A stretch of DNA of 64,000 bases from contig JAFEAP010000025.1 in assembly GCA_018266355.1 (NCBI GenBank), positions 1 through 64,000 on the forward strand, written 5' to 3'. How positions within the stretch are numbered: position 1 is the stretch's first letter; each line of letters begins with the position of its first letter. The DNA is from Bdellovibrionales bacterium (GTDB lineage Bacteria; Bdellovibrionota; UBA1018). Positions 42,755 through 54,147 of this stretch are shown here, one piece after another. Under the pieces are notes generated by a model that ran no database searches, was not told the DNA's origin, and saw only the letters and a program-made list of their open reading frames with translations. The position numbers were made by a program, and so were the translations under genes.

Positions 42755-43873
42755 TCAGCGCGGTCCGTAAACGGATCCGACCGCGGCCAGGAATTCGCGC
42801 TGGAAGCGCGTCTTCGTGAAATCGGCGGCGCGCCGACGGCAGGCGGACTCGGTGATTTTCACGTCGCCGCGCTCCAAGGCGAGAACCGCGCCCGTGAGAC
42901 TTTCCACCGTTTGTTCGCCGAAAAAGACGCCGGTTTCCTTCGTCACCGTCTCGCGCGCGCCGCCCGCGTCGATCGTGATCACCGGCGCCCCGGCGGCCAT
43001 CGCTTCGAGCGGCGTGATCCCGAAGTCCTCGATGCCGGGGAAAACGAGCGCGCGGCACTGCGAGTAGAGTTTCTCGACTTCTTGATTCGTCGGATTCGGA
43101 AGGAGCTCGATCTTCGTCCCCTTCACGAGGTCGCGGATGCGGTCGGCGTCCTGCCCTCCGCCCGCGACGATGAGCGGAAGGTGCAAACGCCGGAACGCCT
43201 CGATCGCGAGGTCGACCCGCTTATAGGGCGCGAACGCGCCGAAGACGAGATAGAAATCGCCCGGAGACCGCGGTCCCGCGAACCGCGTGAGATCGACGAA
43301 CGGGTGCACGACTCGCGACTCGCGTCCCCAGAATTCGAGGATGCGGTCGGAGATGAATTTCGAGTTCGCGAGGATCAAATCGAGGTTCGCCTTCGTGCTC
43401 GTGCGGCGATCCCATTTCTGGAGTTTTCCGCGGAGGACGTTCGCCGCAACCCGCACCGGGATCGACGCGCGGCCGGACCCGAAGTAGTCCTCGAAGCGGT
43501 CCCAAATATAGCGCATCGGCGAATGCACGTAAGAAACGTGCACCGCGGACTGCGGTTTGCGGATCCCCTTCGCCACGCAATGCGAACTCGAAAGGACGAG
43601 GTCGTAGCCGGACAAATCGAACGCTTCGATCGCGCGAGGCATGAGCGGAAGGAAGTGGCGATAACGAGTCGTCGCGCCCGGGATTTTCTGGAGGGAGGAA
43701 GTGTGGATCTTGTGGCGTCCGATCTTTCCCGAAATCCGCTCGGGATCGCAGACGAGGGTGAAAATCTCGGCTTGCGGGTAAAGATCGAGGATCGCCTCGA
43801 GGACGTATTCCCCGCCGCGCATTCCGGTAAGCCAGTCGTGGACGACCGCGACCCGTGGTTCGCGCGAACTCAT
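42755..43873 (-). CDS. Glycosyltransferase, GT4-type (GT-B fold)
   Basis: 372 residues from ATG 43873. The N-terminal domain begins RVAVVHDWLTGMRGGEYVLE and the C-terminal nucleotide-sugar-binding domain has VFPGIEDFGITPLEAMAAG, the E-x7-E motif of retaining GT4 enzymes, with VITIDAGGARETV after it. The segment VSYVHSPMRYIWDRFEDY is typical of WbaZ-like mannosyl or related transferases. The gene overlaps the UDP-xylose-synthase-like gene (ATGA). It should add a hexose during O-antigen or exopolysaccharide assembly at the inner membrane. Confidence 0.88.
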   Translation of the reverse strand: MSSREPRVAVVHDWLTGMRGGEYVLEAILDLYPQAEIFTLVCDPERISGKIGRHKIHTSSLQKIPGATTRYRHFLPLMPRAIEAFDLSGYDLVLSSSHCVAKGIRKPQSAVHVSYVHSPMRYIWDRFEDYFGSGRASIPVRVAANVLRGKLQKWDRRTSTKANLDLILANSKFISDRILEFWGRESRVVHPFVDLTRFAGPRSPGDFYLVFGAFAPYKRVDLAIEAFRRLHLPLIVAGGGQDADRIRDLVKGTKIELLPNPTNQEVEKLYSQCRALVFPGIEDFGITPLEAMAAGAPVITIDAGGARETVTKETGVFFGEQTVESLTGAVLALERGDVKITESACRRRAADFTKTRFQREFLAAVGSVYGPR

Positions 43874-44898
43874 GCGCGATCGCCCGAGCCTATAGAATCG
43901 GACGCCTTCCGGAAGAATTCGAGCGTGCGCCCGAGTCCTTCGCGAAGCCCGACCTTCGGCGACCAGTCGCCGAGGTTCCGTTTCGCGCGCGCGATGTCCG
44001 GGCACCGGCGTTTCGGGTCGTTCGGTCGAGCGGCGCGATGTTCGATCGGGGAATCCGATCCGGTGAGCTCGCGGACGACTTCGGCGAACTCGAGGATCGT
44101 CCGCTCCTCGGGATTACCGAGGTTCGTCGGCGCGACGAGCGAGGACTCGAAATAGCGGAGAATGCCCTCGACGAGGTCGTCGACGTAGCAGAACGAACGC
44201 GTTTGGAGTCCGTCGCCGTGGATCGAAAGTTTGTCCCCTCGGATCGCCTGCATACAGAGCTCCGGCACGACTCGACCGTCGTCCGGACGCATGCGCGGTC
44301 CGTAGGTGTTGAAGATCCGCACGATCCCGCCGTTCAGCTTGCCGTAATTCTTCTTCCCGTTCCACTGGCCGACGCCGCGAGCGGCGGTCGAAACCACCGC
44401 CTCTCCGAAACGTTTCGCTTCGTCGTAGCACGCGCGCGGTCCGATCGAATTTACGTTCCCCCAGTACTCCTCCGTCTGCGGGTGAACGAGCGGATCGCCG
44501 TAGATCTCGGACGTCGAAGCGAGCACGTACCTCGCCTTGAACCGAAGGGCGAGATCGACGGTATTGAACGTTCCCGCCGAATCGACGAGCAGGATCTCGA
44601 AAGGGATCCGATCGAAGTCGGTCGGACTCGCCGGGCAGGCGAAATGGAGGAGGCCGTGCAGCCCGTGGGACTCGAGGAAAGCGAGGCCCTCCTCCGGCAG
44701 CGGCTTCGATACGTCGGCTTCGACGAGCTGGAAGCGCGGGTTCTTCAGGATACCGTCGACGTTCGCCCGCGTCCCGCTCACGAAATTATCGATCGCGGTC
44801 ACGAAATAGCCGCGCTCGAGCAATCGTTCGCAGAGGTGCGAACCGATGAACCCGGCGCCTCCCGTGACGATGACGTGCTTTTCTCCGCTACCCTTCAT
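43870..44898 (-). CDS. UDP-glucuronate decarboxylase (UDP-xylose synthase)-like SDR
   Basis: A 342-residue extended short-chain dehydrogenase: Rossmann motif VTGGAGFIGSHL, ACPASP at 88-92 and the catalytic YxxxK (Tyr158, Lys162 in CYDEAKR). The blocks STSEIYGDPLVHPQ, EYWGNVNSIGPR and FNTYGPRMRPDDGRVVP are diagnostic of UXS enzymes, which turn UDP-glucuronate into UDP-xylose with NAD+. UDP-xylose would feed the two glycosyltransferases next to it. dTDP-glucose dehydratase is less likely because of the UXS-specific SEIYGDP and NSIGPR blocks. Overlaps the downstream GT by 4 bp. Confidence 0.88.
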   Translation of the reverse strand: MKGSGEKHVIVTGGAGFIGSHLCERLLERGYFVTAIDNFVSGTRANVDGILKNPRFQLVEADVSKPLPEEGLAFLESHGLHGLLHFACPASPTDFDRIPFEILLVDSAGTFNTVDLALRFKARYVLASTSEIYGDPLVHPQTEEYWGNVNSIGPRACYDEAKRFGEAVVSTAARGVGQWNGKKNYGKLNGGIVRIFNTYGPRMRPDDGRVVPELCMQAIRGDKLSIHGDGLQTRSFCYVDDLVEGILRYFESSLVAPTNLGNPEERTILEFAEVVRELTGSDSPIEHRAARPNDPKRRCPDIARAKRNLGDWSPKVGLREGLGRTLEFFRKASDSIGSGDRA

Positions 44899-44913
44899 GA
44901 CCCGTGATTTTCC

Positions 44914-45999
44914 TTAAGGAATCCCTAACACACGCCGGTAAATCCGGTCCATCGCCTGACCGAGTTTCGCGACCGAATACCTCGCGGCCATTTTATCGCG
45001 GGAGGCCCCCAAAACGGGGTGCAAACCGCCCGTCGCCGCGCGTTTGAACGCGGCCGTCCACTCGGCCTCGGCGAGCGGTTTCACCCAGAGCGCGTCCGCC
45101 GGACCGAGATCTCGGAGAGCCTCGCGGTGGGCCGGAATATCGCTCACGAGGAGCCGCGCGCCGAGCGCCGCGGCCTCCACCGGCGGAAGACCGAATCCCT
45201 CGTAGATCGAGGGAAACGCGAGCGCCCGCGATCCGCGGATGAGCGCGTGGGCGTCCGAATCGGACATCCCTTCGACGGCGAGCACGCCCGACTCGTTCGC
45301 GTATTTTTTCGCGGTCACGACGAGGCGGAACTCCTTTGCCGCCGCTCCGGATTCGCGAAACGCGTGGAACGCGCGAACGAGCGTGTCGAGGTTCTTGTGC
45401 GGCTTTTCGTTCGAGAGACAGATGAAGTAGCGGTCGCGCTCGAGCCGGAACCGTTCGAGCGCGGGCAGGATATCCCCGCCCTCCTTCAAGAATTGAGGAT
45501 CGATCGCGTTATAGACGACCTCGGGCCGGAGCCGCGGATCCCACCGCTCGATCTCCCCTTTCGAGAATTCCGAAACCGTCGTCACGACCTTCGCCCGCTG
45601 CGCGAAACTTCGGAGCAGCGTCTCGTAATACGCGCGCTCCATCGCCCCCCCGTACGTGAGGTGATTCAAATCGTGGATCGTCACGATCCACGGGCAAGGA
45701 GCCGCGGGCAGGCTCGAAAAGCTCGGCGAATGGTAGAGTTTCGCTTTCGCGCGGTAGAGCGCGATCGGAATCAGCGCGAGTTCCTTCGGGTCGAGGAACG
45801 GCGTCCTTTGCTCGATCGTCTCGAATCCGGAGAAATACGCGCCCATGCCGGGAGCGACGAAGAAGACCGGCTCGTACGGAAGCGACGGACGTTCCGCGAG
45901 CCCCTTCGCGATCATGCGCACGTAGCGCGAGATCCCGTGGGAGACGTCGCCGACCATCCGGCCGTCGATGAGGACGCGCGGAAGCCCGGAAGTTTTCAA
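44914..45999 (-). CDS. Glycosyltransferase family 4-like protein
   Basis: 361 residues. I take the TTG at 45999, which overlaps the O-antigen ligase stop (TTGA); the long frame upstream is a shadow of that gene. The N terminus then reads LPRVLIDGRMVGDVSHGISRY, the usual donor-fold start of this family (compare DARMVGR...GIGRY forms). The C-terminal domain has FICLSNEKPHKNLDTLVRAF and FPSIYEGFGLPPVEAAALG, the E-x7-E motif. It should transfer a sugar in surface polysaccharide synthesis. Confidence 0.87.
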   Translation of the reverse strand: MKTSGLPRVLIDGRMVGDVSHGISRYVRMIAKGLAERPSLPYEPVFFVAPGMGAYFSGFETIEQRTPFLDPKELALIPIALYRAKAKLYHSPSFSSLPAAPCPWIVTIHDLNHLTYGGAMERAYYETLLRSFAQRAKVVTTVSEFSKGEIERWDPRLRPEVVYNAIDPQFLKEGGDILPALERFRLERDRYFICLSNEKPHKNLDTLVRAFHAFRESGAAAKEFRLVVTAKKYANESGVLAVEGMSDSDAHALIRGSRALAFPSIYEGFGLPPVEAAALGARLLVSDIPAHREALRDLGPADALWVKPLAEAEWTAAFKRAATGGLHPVLGASRDKMAARYSVAKLGQAMDRIYRRVLGIP

Positions 46000-47252
46000 G
46001 CACCGCCCTCCGAACGCTCGGCGGGCGCGACCTTCGCCGACTTCTCGGCGAGCGCGACGAGGATCATCGCGATCGATCCCATCATCGAGTGCAGGACTTT
46101 CGACTCCCAGAGGTTCACCTGAGTGAGGCCGTTCAGATGGAACACGACCCAAACCGAAAAGAACGCCGCGCCGAGCGCGCCACCGACCCGCCAGGCTTGG
46201 CGAAGCGTCGTCCACGTCCAAAAGAAATACGCGGCGACGCCGAAGAGCCCGAGGCCGCCGAGGAACTCGAAGAAATTCGAGTGCGCGTGGCCGACGAACG
46301 GCGACGCGATCTCCGGGTGGAATTCGCGGTACCACGCACCCGCCATGGGCAGGTTATGGTGCCAACCGATTCCGGTGAGCGGCCGCATCTTGAAGAATTC
46401 GAAATTGATCCGCCAGAGATCGAGCCGCTCGTGGATTCCCATCCCGTTCATCGCCCGGTCGCGCACGGCCGGGATTTGGAACACGACGAAAAGCGCGAGG
46501 GCCCCGCCGGCGATCGCCGCGATCGCCTTTTTCCGCGGAAGCCGGAGCACGGCGAAAAGAAAGAGTCCGACCGGAAGCGAGAGCCAAACTTGGCGCGAAT
46601 AAGTCCCGAAGATCGCGAGCAGCCCGAGCGCGGTGATCGCGATCGCGTGCGCGCGCGGAAGGATCTTCGGTTCGAAAATCTCGGCGAGCGCGACGAAGCA
46701 CGGAAAGATCGCGATCGACGCGAACGAGAGGTGAAACCCGGGGAAACCGGTGACGTGATACCGCCCGGGCAGGCCGGGGATTCCCTGCGCGATCGGCCAC
46801 CCGGTGAAAAACTGGACGATCCCCATCAGCGCCATCGCCCCGAACGTGTAGAGGTAAACCCGGTAAACCCTCCGGCGCACCGGCGGCGAAAGCGCGAGCA
46901 GGCACGGCACCGTCATGAGCGGCCAGTAAAAGTACCACGCCTTCCACATATCCGAGACGAACCGGACCTCGGGCTTTTCGCCGTGAAGGACCACCGGCGC
47001 GAGCCAAGCGAAGAGCAGGCTCAGGAAACACGCGAGCGTCAGGAAATTCGTCGCGCGCAGGTACCGCCGAGTCTCCGGCATCCGCGCCGAGTCCCGCATC
47101 GCCTCCCACACCCGCTTCGGCGAGCCGAAACCGAAGAACGCGCCGAGGAGCACGACGCCGATGCCGAGGCTCATCGTGGCTTGGGACCCTAGGATGACGA
47201 CGAAGTAGATCGCGAGGCCCGCGAAGAGAGCCCTTTCCGAGCGAATCGGCAT
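45996..47252 (-). CDS. O-antigen ligase/polymerase-like membrane protein (Wzy_C)
   Basis: A 418-residue protein with about eleven helices. The Wzy_C signature region is LTGIGWHHNLP and GHAHSNFFEFLGGLGLFGVAAY, with His in the periplasmic loop as in WaaL and Wzy enzymes. It would ligate or polymerise undecaprenyl-linked glycans. TTGA coupling to the GT downstream supports a common pathway. The 5' end overlaps the TIGR02757-family gene by 64 bp. Ligase and polymerase cannot be separated by sequence alone. Confidence 0.85.
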   Translation of the reverse strand: MPIRSERALFAGLAIYFVVILGSQATMSLGIGVVLLGAFFGFGSPKRVWEAMRDSARMPETRRYLRATNFLTLACFLSLLFAWLAPVVLHGEKPEVRFVSDMWKAWYFYWPLMTVPCLLALSPPVRRRVYRVYLYTFGAMALMGIVQFFTGWPIAQGIPGLPGRYHVTGFPGFHLSFASIAIFPCFVALAEIFEPKILPRAHAIAITALGLLAIFGTYSRQVWLSLPVGLFLFAVLRLPRKKAIAAIAGGALALFVVFQIPAVRDRAMNGMGIHERLDLWRINFEFFKMRPLTGIGWHHNLPMAGAWYREFHPEIASPFVGHAHSNFFEFLGGLGLFGVAAYFFWTWTTLRQAWRVGGALGAAFFSVWVVFHLNGLTQVNLWESKVLHSMMGSIAMILVALAEKSAKVAPAERSEGGA

Positions 47253-48256
47253 ACGGGTAGAAGATCACACCCGCCGCAGATTTCCACGCGAAACCGGCGC
47301 TGACACAGCTCGAGAATCCCGAGACGGGCGAGCGCGAAATCGTACTTCACCGGATCCTCGGGATCGCAGGAGCGGAGGCGCTCCGTGATCTCGACCGCGG
47401 CTTGCCACCCGAGGCTCTTCCGATCGGTGAGCCCGAGGTACTGGGAGATCCGACCGGTGTGGGTATCGAGCGGCATGACGAGCTGCCGCGCCTCGATTCC
47501 GGGAGAATCCGAGGGAAGGAGCCGACTCCCCGCGCGCCAAAGCCCGAGGTCGAGCGCGTCTTTTCGCCCCATCCACCGAAGCAGCATGCACCAGCGCTTG
47601 CACGCGCTTCCGAGTTCGGGCGGCGTCAGCAAATACGCGAACGAAGCCGGAGCCGGGGGAAAATCCTTCCGCCATTCCTCCCATTCCGAGAAGAGCGCCG
47701 ACAAGCCCGGTCCGAAATCCGCGGCCTCGGGTTCCATCTTCGCCACGAGATGAGCCCCGAACGATCCGTGAAGCCTCCACGAACGCGCGAGCAGACGCGT
47801 GAAGAGCCCGAAATCGGCGCCGACGTTGAAGCGGTGGACGAAACCCGCGAGTGCACGGTCCCACGCGGCGGCTCCGGCTTCGGTTTCGACCGAACGAACG
47901 AGGGCGGCCGGAGAAAGACCGAGGCTCGCGATCCGCGCGAGCAGGTCTTCGACCGAGCGACGGATCTGCGCGACCTTTCCGTAGGCGAGGACCGCCGAAA
48001 AGAGCGCGACCGCCTCCTGATCCCACGGGTCGACGAAGCGGTGCGGGAATTCAAGCGGGTCGGAACCGAGAAACGCGGCCTGATGATACTTCGCGAAGAG
48101 CGGATCGAGCGCCCGCTTTAGACCCTCGTCCGCATCCCTTTTTCGGGCCGATTTTCGACGAGTTTTAATGCTACGCGTCTTCGAGCGAGACCGGAGTTCC
48201 GCATTGTTTTTCGCGGCGTTTAAAGCTATCCGATTTCTCGATGTTCCGGACTTCAT
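47189..48256 (-). CDS. TIGR02757 (DUF2400) family protein
   Basis: A 355-residue protein with the conserved blocks HRFVDPWDQEAVALFSAVLAYGKVAQIRR split around a central helix, KRWCMLLRWMGRKDALDLG, LVMPLDTHTGRISQYLGL and DPEDPVKYDFALARLGI, and a C-terminal Cys-containing tail (CGGCDLLPVC) that may bind an Fe-S cluster, as in HhH/endonuclease III-type proteins. The family function is not known. The start at 48256 overlaps the divergent gene by 16 bp; the conserved part begins about residue 45 and no better ATG, GTG or TTG was found between. Overlaps the O-antigen ligase start by 64 bp. Confidence 0.82.
   Translation of the reverse strand: MKSGTSRNRIALNAAKNNAELRSRSKTRSIKTRRKSARKRDADEGLKRALDPLFAKYHQAAFLGSDPLEFPHRFVDPWDQEAVALFSAVLAYGKVAQIRRSVEDLLARIASLGLSPAALVRSVETEAGAAAWDRALAGFVHRFNVGADFGLFTRLLARSWRLHGSFGAHLVAKMEPEAADFGPGLSALFSEWEEWRKDFPPAPASFAYLLTPPELGSACKRWCMLLRWMGRKDALDLGLWRAGSRLLPSDSPGIEARQLVMPLDTHTGRISQYLGLTDRKSLGWQAAVEITERLRSCDPEDPVKYDFALARLGILELCQRRFRVEICGGCDLLPVCRFARKGLSSRASRSTSSSS
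48204..48232 (+). promoter_or_regulatory. Promoter candidate for a leaderless gene
   Basis: TTGTTT (48204-48209), 17-bp spacer, TATCCG (48227-48232). The ATG at 48241 is 8 nt after the -10 and has no Shine-Dalgarno sequence. Confidence 0.4.
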
Positions 48257-48819
48257 GCTTCACGATTTTAGCATGGACCGCACTGGCGGGCGAAGTCGCC
48301 GTTGCCGCTCCCACGGTCGATCCGGGAACTCCCCGGGCCCCCATGGCGCCCCCCTCGCTTACGGCGCGGAAGATCCCGGACAACCCCTTTCGGTGCGACC
48401 GACTGATTCAGTTTCGCGGGAAAACCCTCCCTTGCGACTCCGCGCTTCGTCGAGACGGCGAGAGCCTGCGTGCGATCTTCGAAAAGGCCAAGGCGACCTC
48501 CTCGATCGAGGAACTCGACGCCTACCAAACCGGCCGGAGCCAGGTGCGCTATTCCGCCTACGTCGGCACCGCGGGTCTCCTGATCGCCGCGACCGGCGGA
48601 GTGCTCGCGAACATCTTCATCGATTCGAGCCGCCCGACCGCCCGCCAGGACACGGCGAAAGTCCTTCGTTTTTCGGGCATCGGACTCACCGTCGGCAGCG
48701 TGATTTTCGGGCTTTCCGCGCTCCGTTCGAACGAGTCGCATTTACAAAACGCGATCATCCAGTATAACGCCTCTCAGCCCGATAAACCGATTTCGATCCT
48801 CTTCAAATCCGACTTTTAG
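48241..48819 (+). CDS. Exported or membrane protein, unknown function
   Basis: 192 residues. A signal peptide ([18 protein letters not shown]) leads to a Pro-rich region, a Cys pair ([16 protein letters not shown]), and two C-terminal membrane helices ([20 protein letters not shown] and [18 protein letters not shown]). This layout resembles small 'DUF' membrane proteins of Bdellovibrio-like bacteria, but I cannot name the family. It is 14 bp upstream of carB and may share its transcript. Confidence 0.65.
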   Translation: MFRTSCFTILAWTALAGEVAVAAPTVDPGTPRAPMAPPSLTARKIPDNPFRCDRLIQFRGKTLPCDSALRRDGESLRAIFEKAKATSSIEELDAYQTGRSQVRYSAYVGTAGLLIAATGGVLANIFIDSSRPTARQDTAKVLRFSGIGLTVGSVIFGLSALRSNESHLQNAIIQYNASQPDKPISILFKSDF

Positions 48820-48833
48820 GAGTTCACCCCGCA

Positions 48834-52103
<3,270 letters not shown>

Positions 52104-52115
52104 TTCGGGACCGGG

Positions 52116-53255
52116 ATGCGCGCGCGAATCGAGCAATTCGATCACGCCGCCATGCTCGCGATCGCGCGAAAGCGCCATCCCGCGCTCACGCGCGCGCTGC
52201 AAGTCCTCACCTGGACCGGCCAGGGGTGGTGGTGGGCGTTCCTCGTCGTTCTGCTCGCCTCGGGCATTCGGTTCGATTTCCTCCGGTTCCCGCACCGCGA
52301 ATACGTCCTCACCTCGATGATCGCGCCCGGAATCGCGTGGGTCTTCGTCCAGGCATTGAAGCTTCGGTACCGCCGACGGCGACCTTTCCAAGTCCTCCCG
52401 GGATTCGAAAAACTCACGCCGGCACCGGTCGACGAGTCGTTCCCTTCCGGACATACCGCCTCGGTCTTCGCGTTTTTCGTCGCGATGCTTCCCCTCGGTC
52501 CGGTCGTTTCCGCCGCGCTCGCGGCTTGGGCTAGCGTCGTCGCGTTCTCGCGGTATTATCTCGGCGTGCACTTCCCTTCGGACATCTTCGTCGGCGCCTT
52601 GATCGGGATCCTCGCGGGCGCGAGTACGGGCGCCGTACGTCCGGCGCTCGGCGCCGATCGCCCGGACAAATACGGGAGCTACGTCGAACTCGCGAAGCAC
52701 GCGAAGGAAGGAAACGATTTTCGCGTCGAGGCGAGGGACCGAGGCGCGAAGGTCCTCGTACTCGCGATCCACGGGGGAATCGAACCGGGATCCGCGGAAC
52801 TCGCCGAGGCGATCGCGGGCGAGAACGCGAACCTCTACACATTCCGCGCGCTCGAGTCTTATGCGGGAGACTTCTTCGACCTCCACGTCACGGCGGCGAA
52901 TTTCGACGATCCCCGCGCGCTCGCGCTCGCGAAGGCTTCCGACGTCTGCGTCTCGATCCACGGATACCGGGACGCTAAGACCGAAACGGTTTGCCTCGGC
53001 GGCGGAAACCGCCGGGTCCGCGCGCGCGTCGAAAACGCGCTCCACGCGACATTCCCCGAGCTCGTCCTTCGCGAGGAGTGCAAGTCGATCGAAGGAGTGA
53101 ATCGGAAGAACATCGTGAACCGGTGCCGCGAAAAAGGAGTGCAACTCGAGCTCTCGAAAAAACTCCGTGATCGCCTGGCGAACTCCGCCGCCGACTTCTC
53201 GAAATTCGCGGCGGCCACCCGAAGCGCCGTTTTATCGGGCCGGCCGAAGGATTGA
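52116..53255 (+). CDS. Fusion protein: PAP2 phosphatase plus poly-gamma-glutamate hydrolase-like domain
   Basis: 379 residues. The N-terminal 175 residues form a PAP2/type 2 phosphatidic acid phosphatase with membrane helices and the three-part active site: KLRYRRRRP (Lys82-Pro90), PSGHT (110-114) and SRYYLGVHFPSD (145-156). The C-terminal 200 residues (from DKYGSYVELAKHAKEG) match the poly-gamma-glutamate hydrolase family: VLVLAIHGGIEPGSAELAEAI with a zinc His/Glu, FFDLHVTAANFDDP, VCVSIHGYRD with His282, and GVQLELSKKLRD. The combination suggests a membrane enzyme that acts on a lipid phosphate and a gamma-glutamyl or amide bond, but this is inference. Starts 12 bp after carB. Confidence 0.82.
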   Translation: MRARIEQFDHAAMLAIARKRHPALTRALQVLTWTGQGWWWAFLVVLLASGIRFDFLRFPHREYVLTSMIAPGIAWVFVQALKLRYRRRRPFQVLPGFEKLTPAPVDESFPSGHTASVFAFFVAMLPLGPVVSAALAAWASVVAFSRYYLGVHFPSDIFVGALIGILAGASTGAVRPALGADRPDKYGSYVELAKHAKEGNDFRVEARDRGAKVLVLAIHGGIEPGSAELAEAIAGENANLYTFRALESYAGDFFDLHVTAANFDDPRALALAKASDVCVSIHGYRDAKTETVCLGGGNRRVRARVENALHATFPELVLREECKSIEGVNRKNIVNRCREKGVQLELSKKLRDRLANSAADFSKFAAATRSAVLSGRPKD

Positions 53256-53266
53256 TCCGGAGCGTT

Positions 53267-53563
53267 ATGGTCGCGACTTCCTCGGGAAACTGCTGGCACT
53301 GCGGAAACGAGCTCGGGCCGCTCGATTACGGCCGAGAAGCGACATGCGGGAAGTGCGGACGAGACACCCGCGTCTGTAAGAATTGCATTTTTTACGAGCG
53401 CGGCGCGCAGAACGACTGCCGCGAACCCCAAGCCGAACGCGTCGTCGACAAAGAACGCGGGAATTTTTGCGATTATTTCAAACCGAAGTCCGGCGGCGGG
53501 TCCGGCGCGCCGACGCGCGACGCGCTCAAAGCCGCGGCCGACGCCCTCTTCAAAAAGAAGTAA
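53267..53563 (+). CDS. Small zinc-ribbon protein
   Basis: 98 residues from ATG 53267 (CGGAG upstream); the TTG at 53252 overlapping the previous stop is an alternative. Four CxxC-like knuckles (CWHCG, CGKCG, CKNC and later Cys) plus CREPQAERVVDKERGNFCDYF suggest two zinc sites. The CREPxAE...DKExxNFCxYF pattern recurs in small proteins of deltaproteobacteria whose function is unknown. The C terminus is a Lys/Ala-rich helix. Confidence 0.75.
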   Translation: MVATSSGNCWHCGNELGPLDYGREATCGKCGRDTRVCKNCIFYERGAQNDCREPQAERVVDKERGNFCDYFKPKSGGGSGAPTRDALKAAADALFKKK

Positions 53564-53657
53564 GTCCGCGAAAAACCCCGTATTTACGGGTAGATTTCGC
53601 TATACCCCGGGAGAGCACCGCGCCTTTTCTCTGGTGGTTTTCGCCAATTGTTTCTAG

Positions 53658-53663
53658 TAGCTT
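53658..53663 (+). promoter_or_regulatory. Possible -10 box for leaderless greA
   Basis: TAGCTT ends 7 nt before ATG 53671, the same spacing as TATAAT and TAATAT before the genes at 6105 and 30842. A weak -35 (TGGTTT, 53635-53640) is 17 bp upstream. No Shine-Dalgarno sequence. Confidence 0.35.
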
Positions 53664-53670
53664 ACGCCCT

Positions 53671-54147
53671 ATGTCCGACAAAGTTCCCATGACTTTAAAT
53701 GGCAAACGCCTGCTGGAAGAAGAGCTGCGTCAGCTGCTCTCCGTCGAACGTCCGACCGTCGTGAAAGCGATCGAAGTCGCCCGCGCGAACGGCGACCTTT
53801 CCGAGAATGCCGACTATTCGGCGGCGAAAGAACGCCAGAGTTTCATCGAAGGCCGCATCATGGAGATCAACGCGAAGATCGCGGCGGCCCAGGTCATCGA
53901 TCCGAAAACCATCAAATCCGAAAAGGTCGTCTTCGGCGCGCAGGTGAAACTGCTCGACGTCGATAAGGACGAGAAGGTCGAATACGCGATCGTCGGCGTA
54001 GACGAAGCCGACGCGAAGTCCGGTAAGATCAGCATTACGAGCCCGATCGCGCGCGCGCTCATCGGAAAGTCGGTCGGTGATGAAGTCGTTGTCAACGCCC
54101 CCAAAGGTAAATACAGCTTCGAAATCCTCGAGATCAGCTACGGCTGA
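53671..54147 (+). CDS. greA: Transcription elongation factor GreA
   Basis: 158 residues. The N-terminal coiled coil carries the signature RANGDLSENADYSAAKERQS with the acidic tip residues that reach the RNA polymerase active site and stimulate cleavage of backtracked transcripts. The C-terminal FKBP-like domain has ISITSPIARALIGKSVGDEV and the final SFEILEISYG. Full length. The ATG at 53671 lacks a Shine-Dalgarno sequence. The 3' end overlaps the recG start by 68 bp. Confidence 0.97.
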   Translation: MSDKVPMTLNGKRLLEEELRQLLSVERPTVVKAIEVARANGDLSENADYSAAKERQSFIEGRIMEINAKIAAAQVIDPKTIKSEKVVFGAQVKLLDVDKDEKVEYAIVGVDEADAKSGKISITSPIARALIGKSVGDEVVVNAPKGKYSFEILEISYG

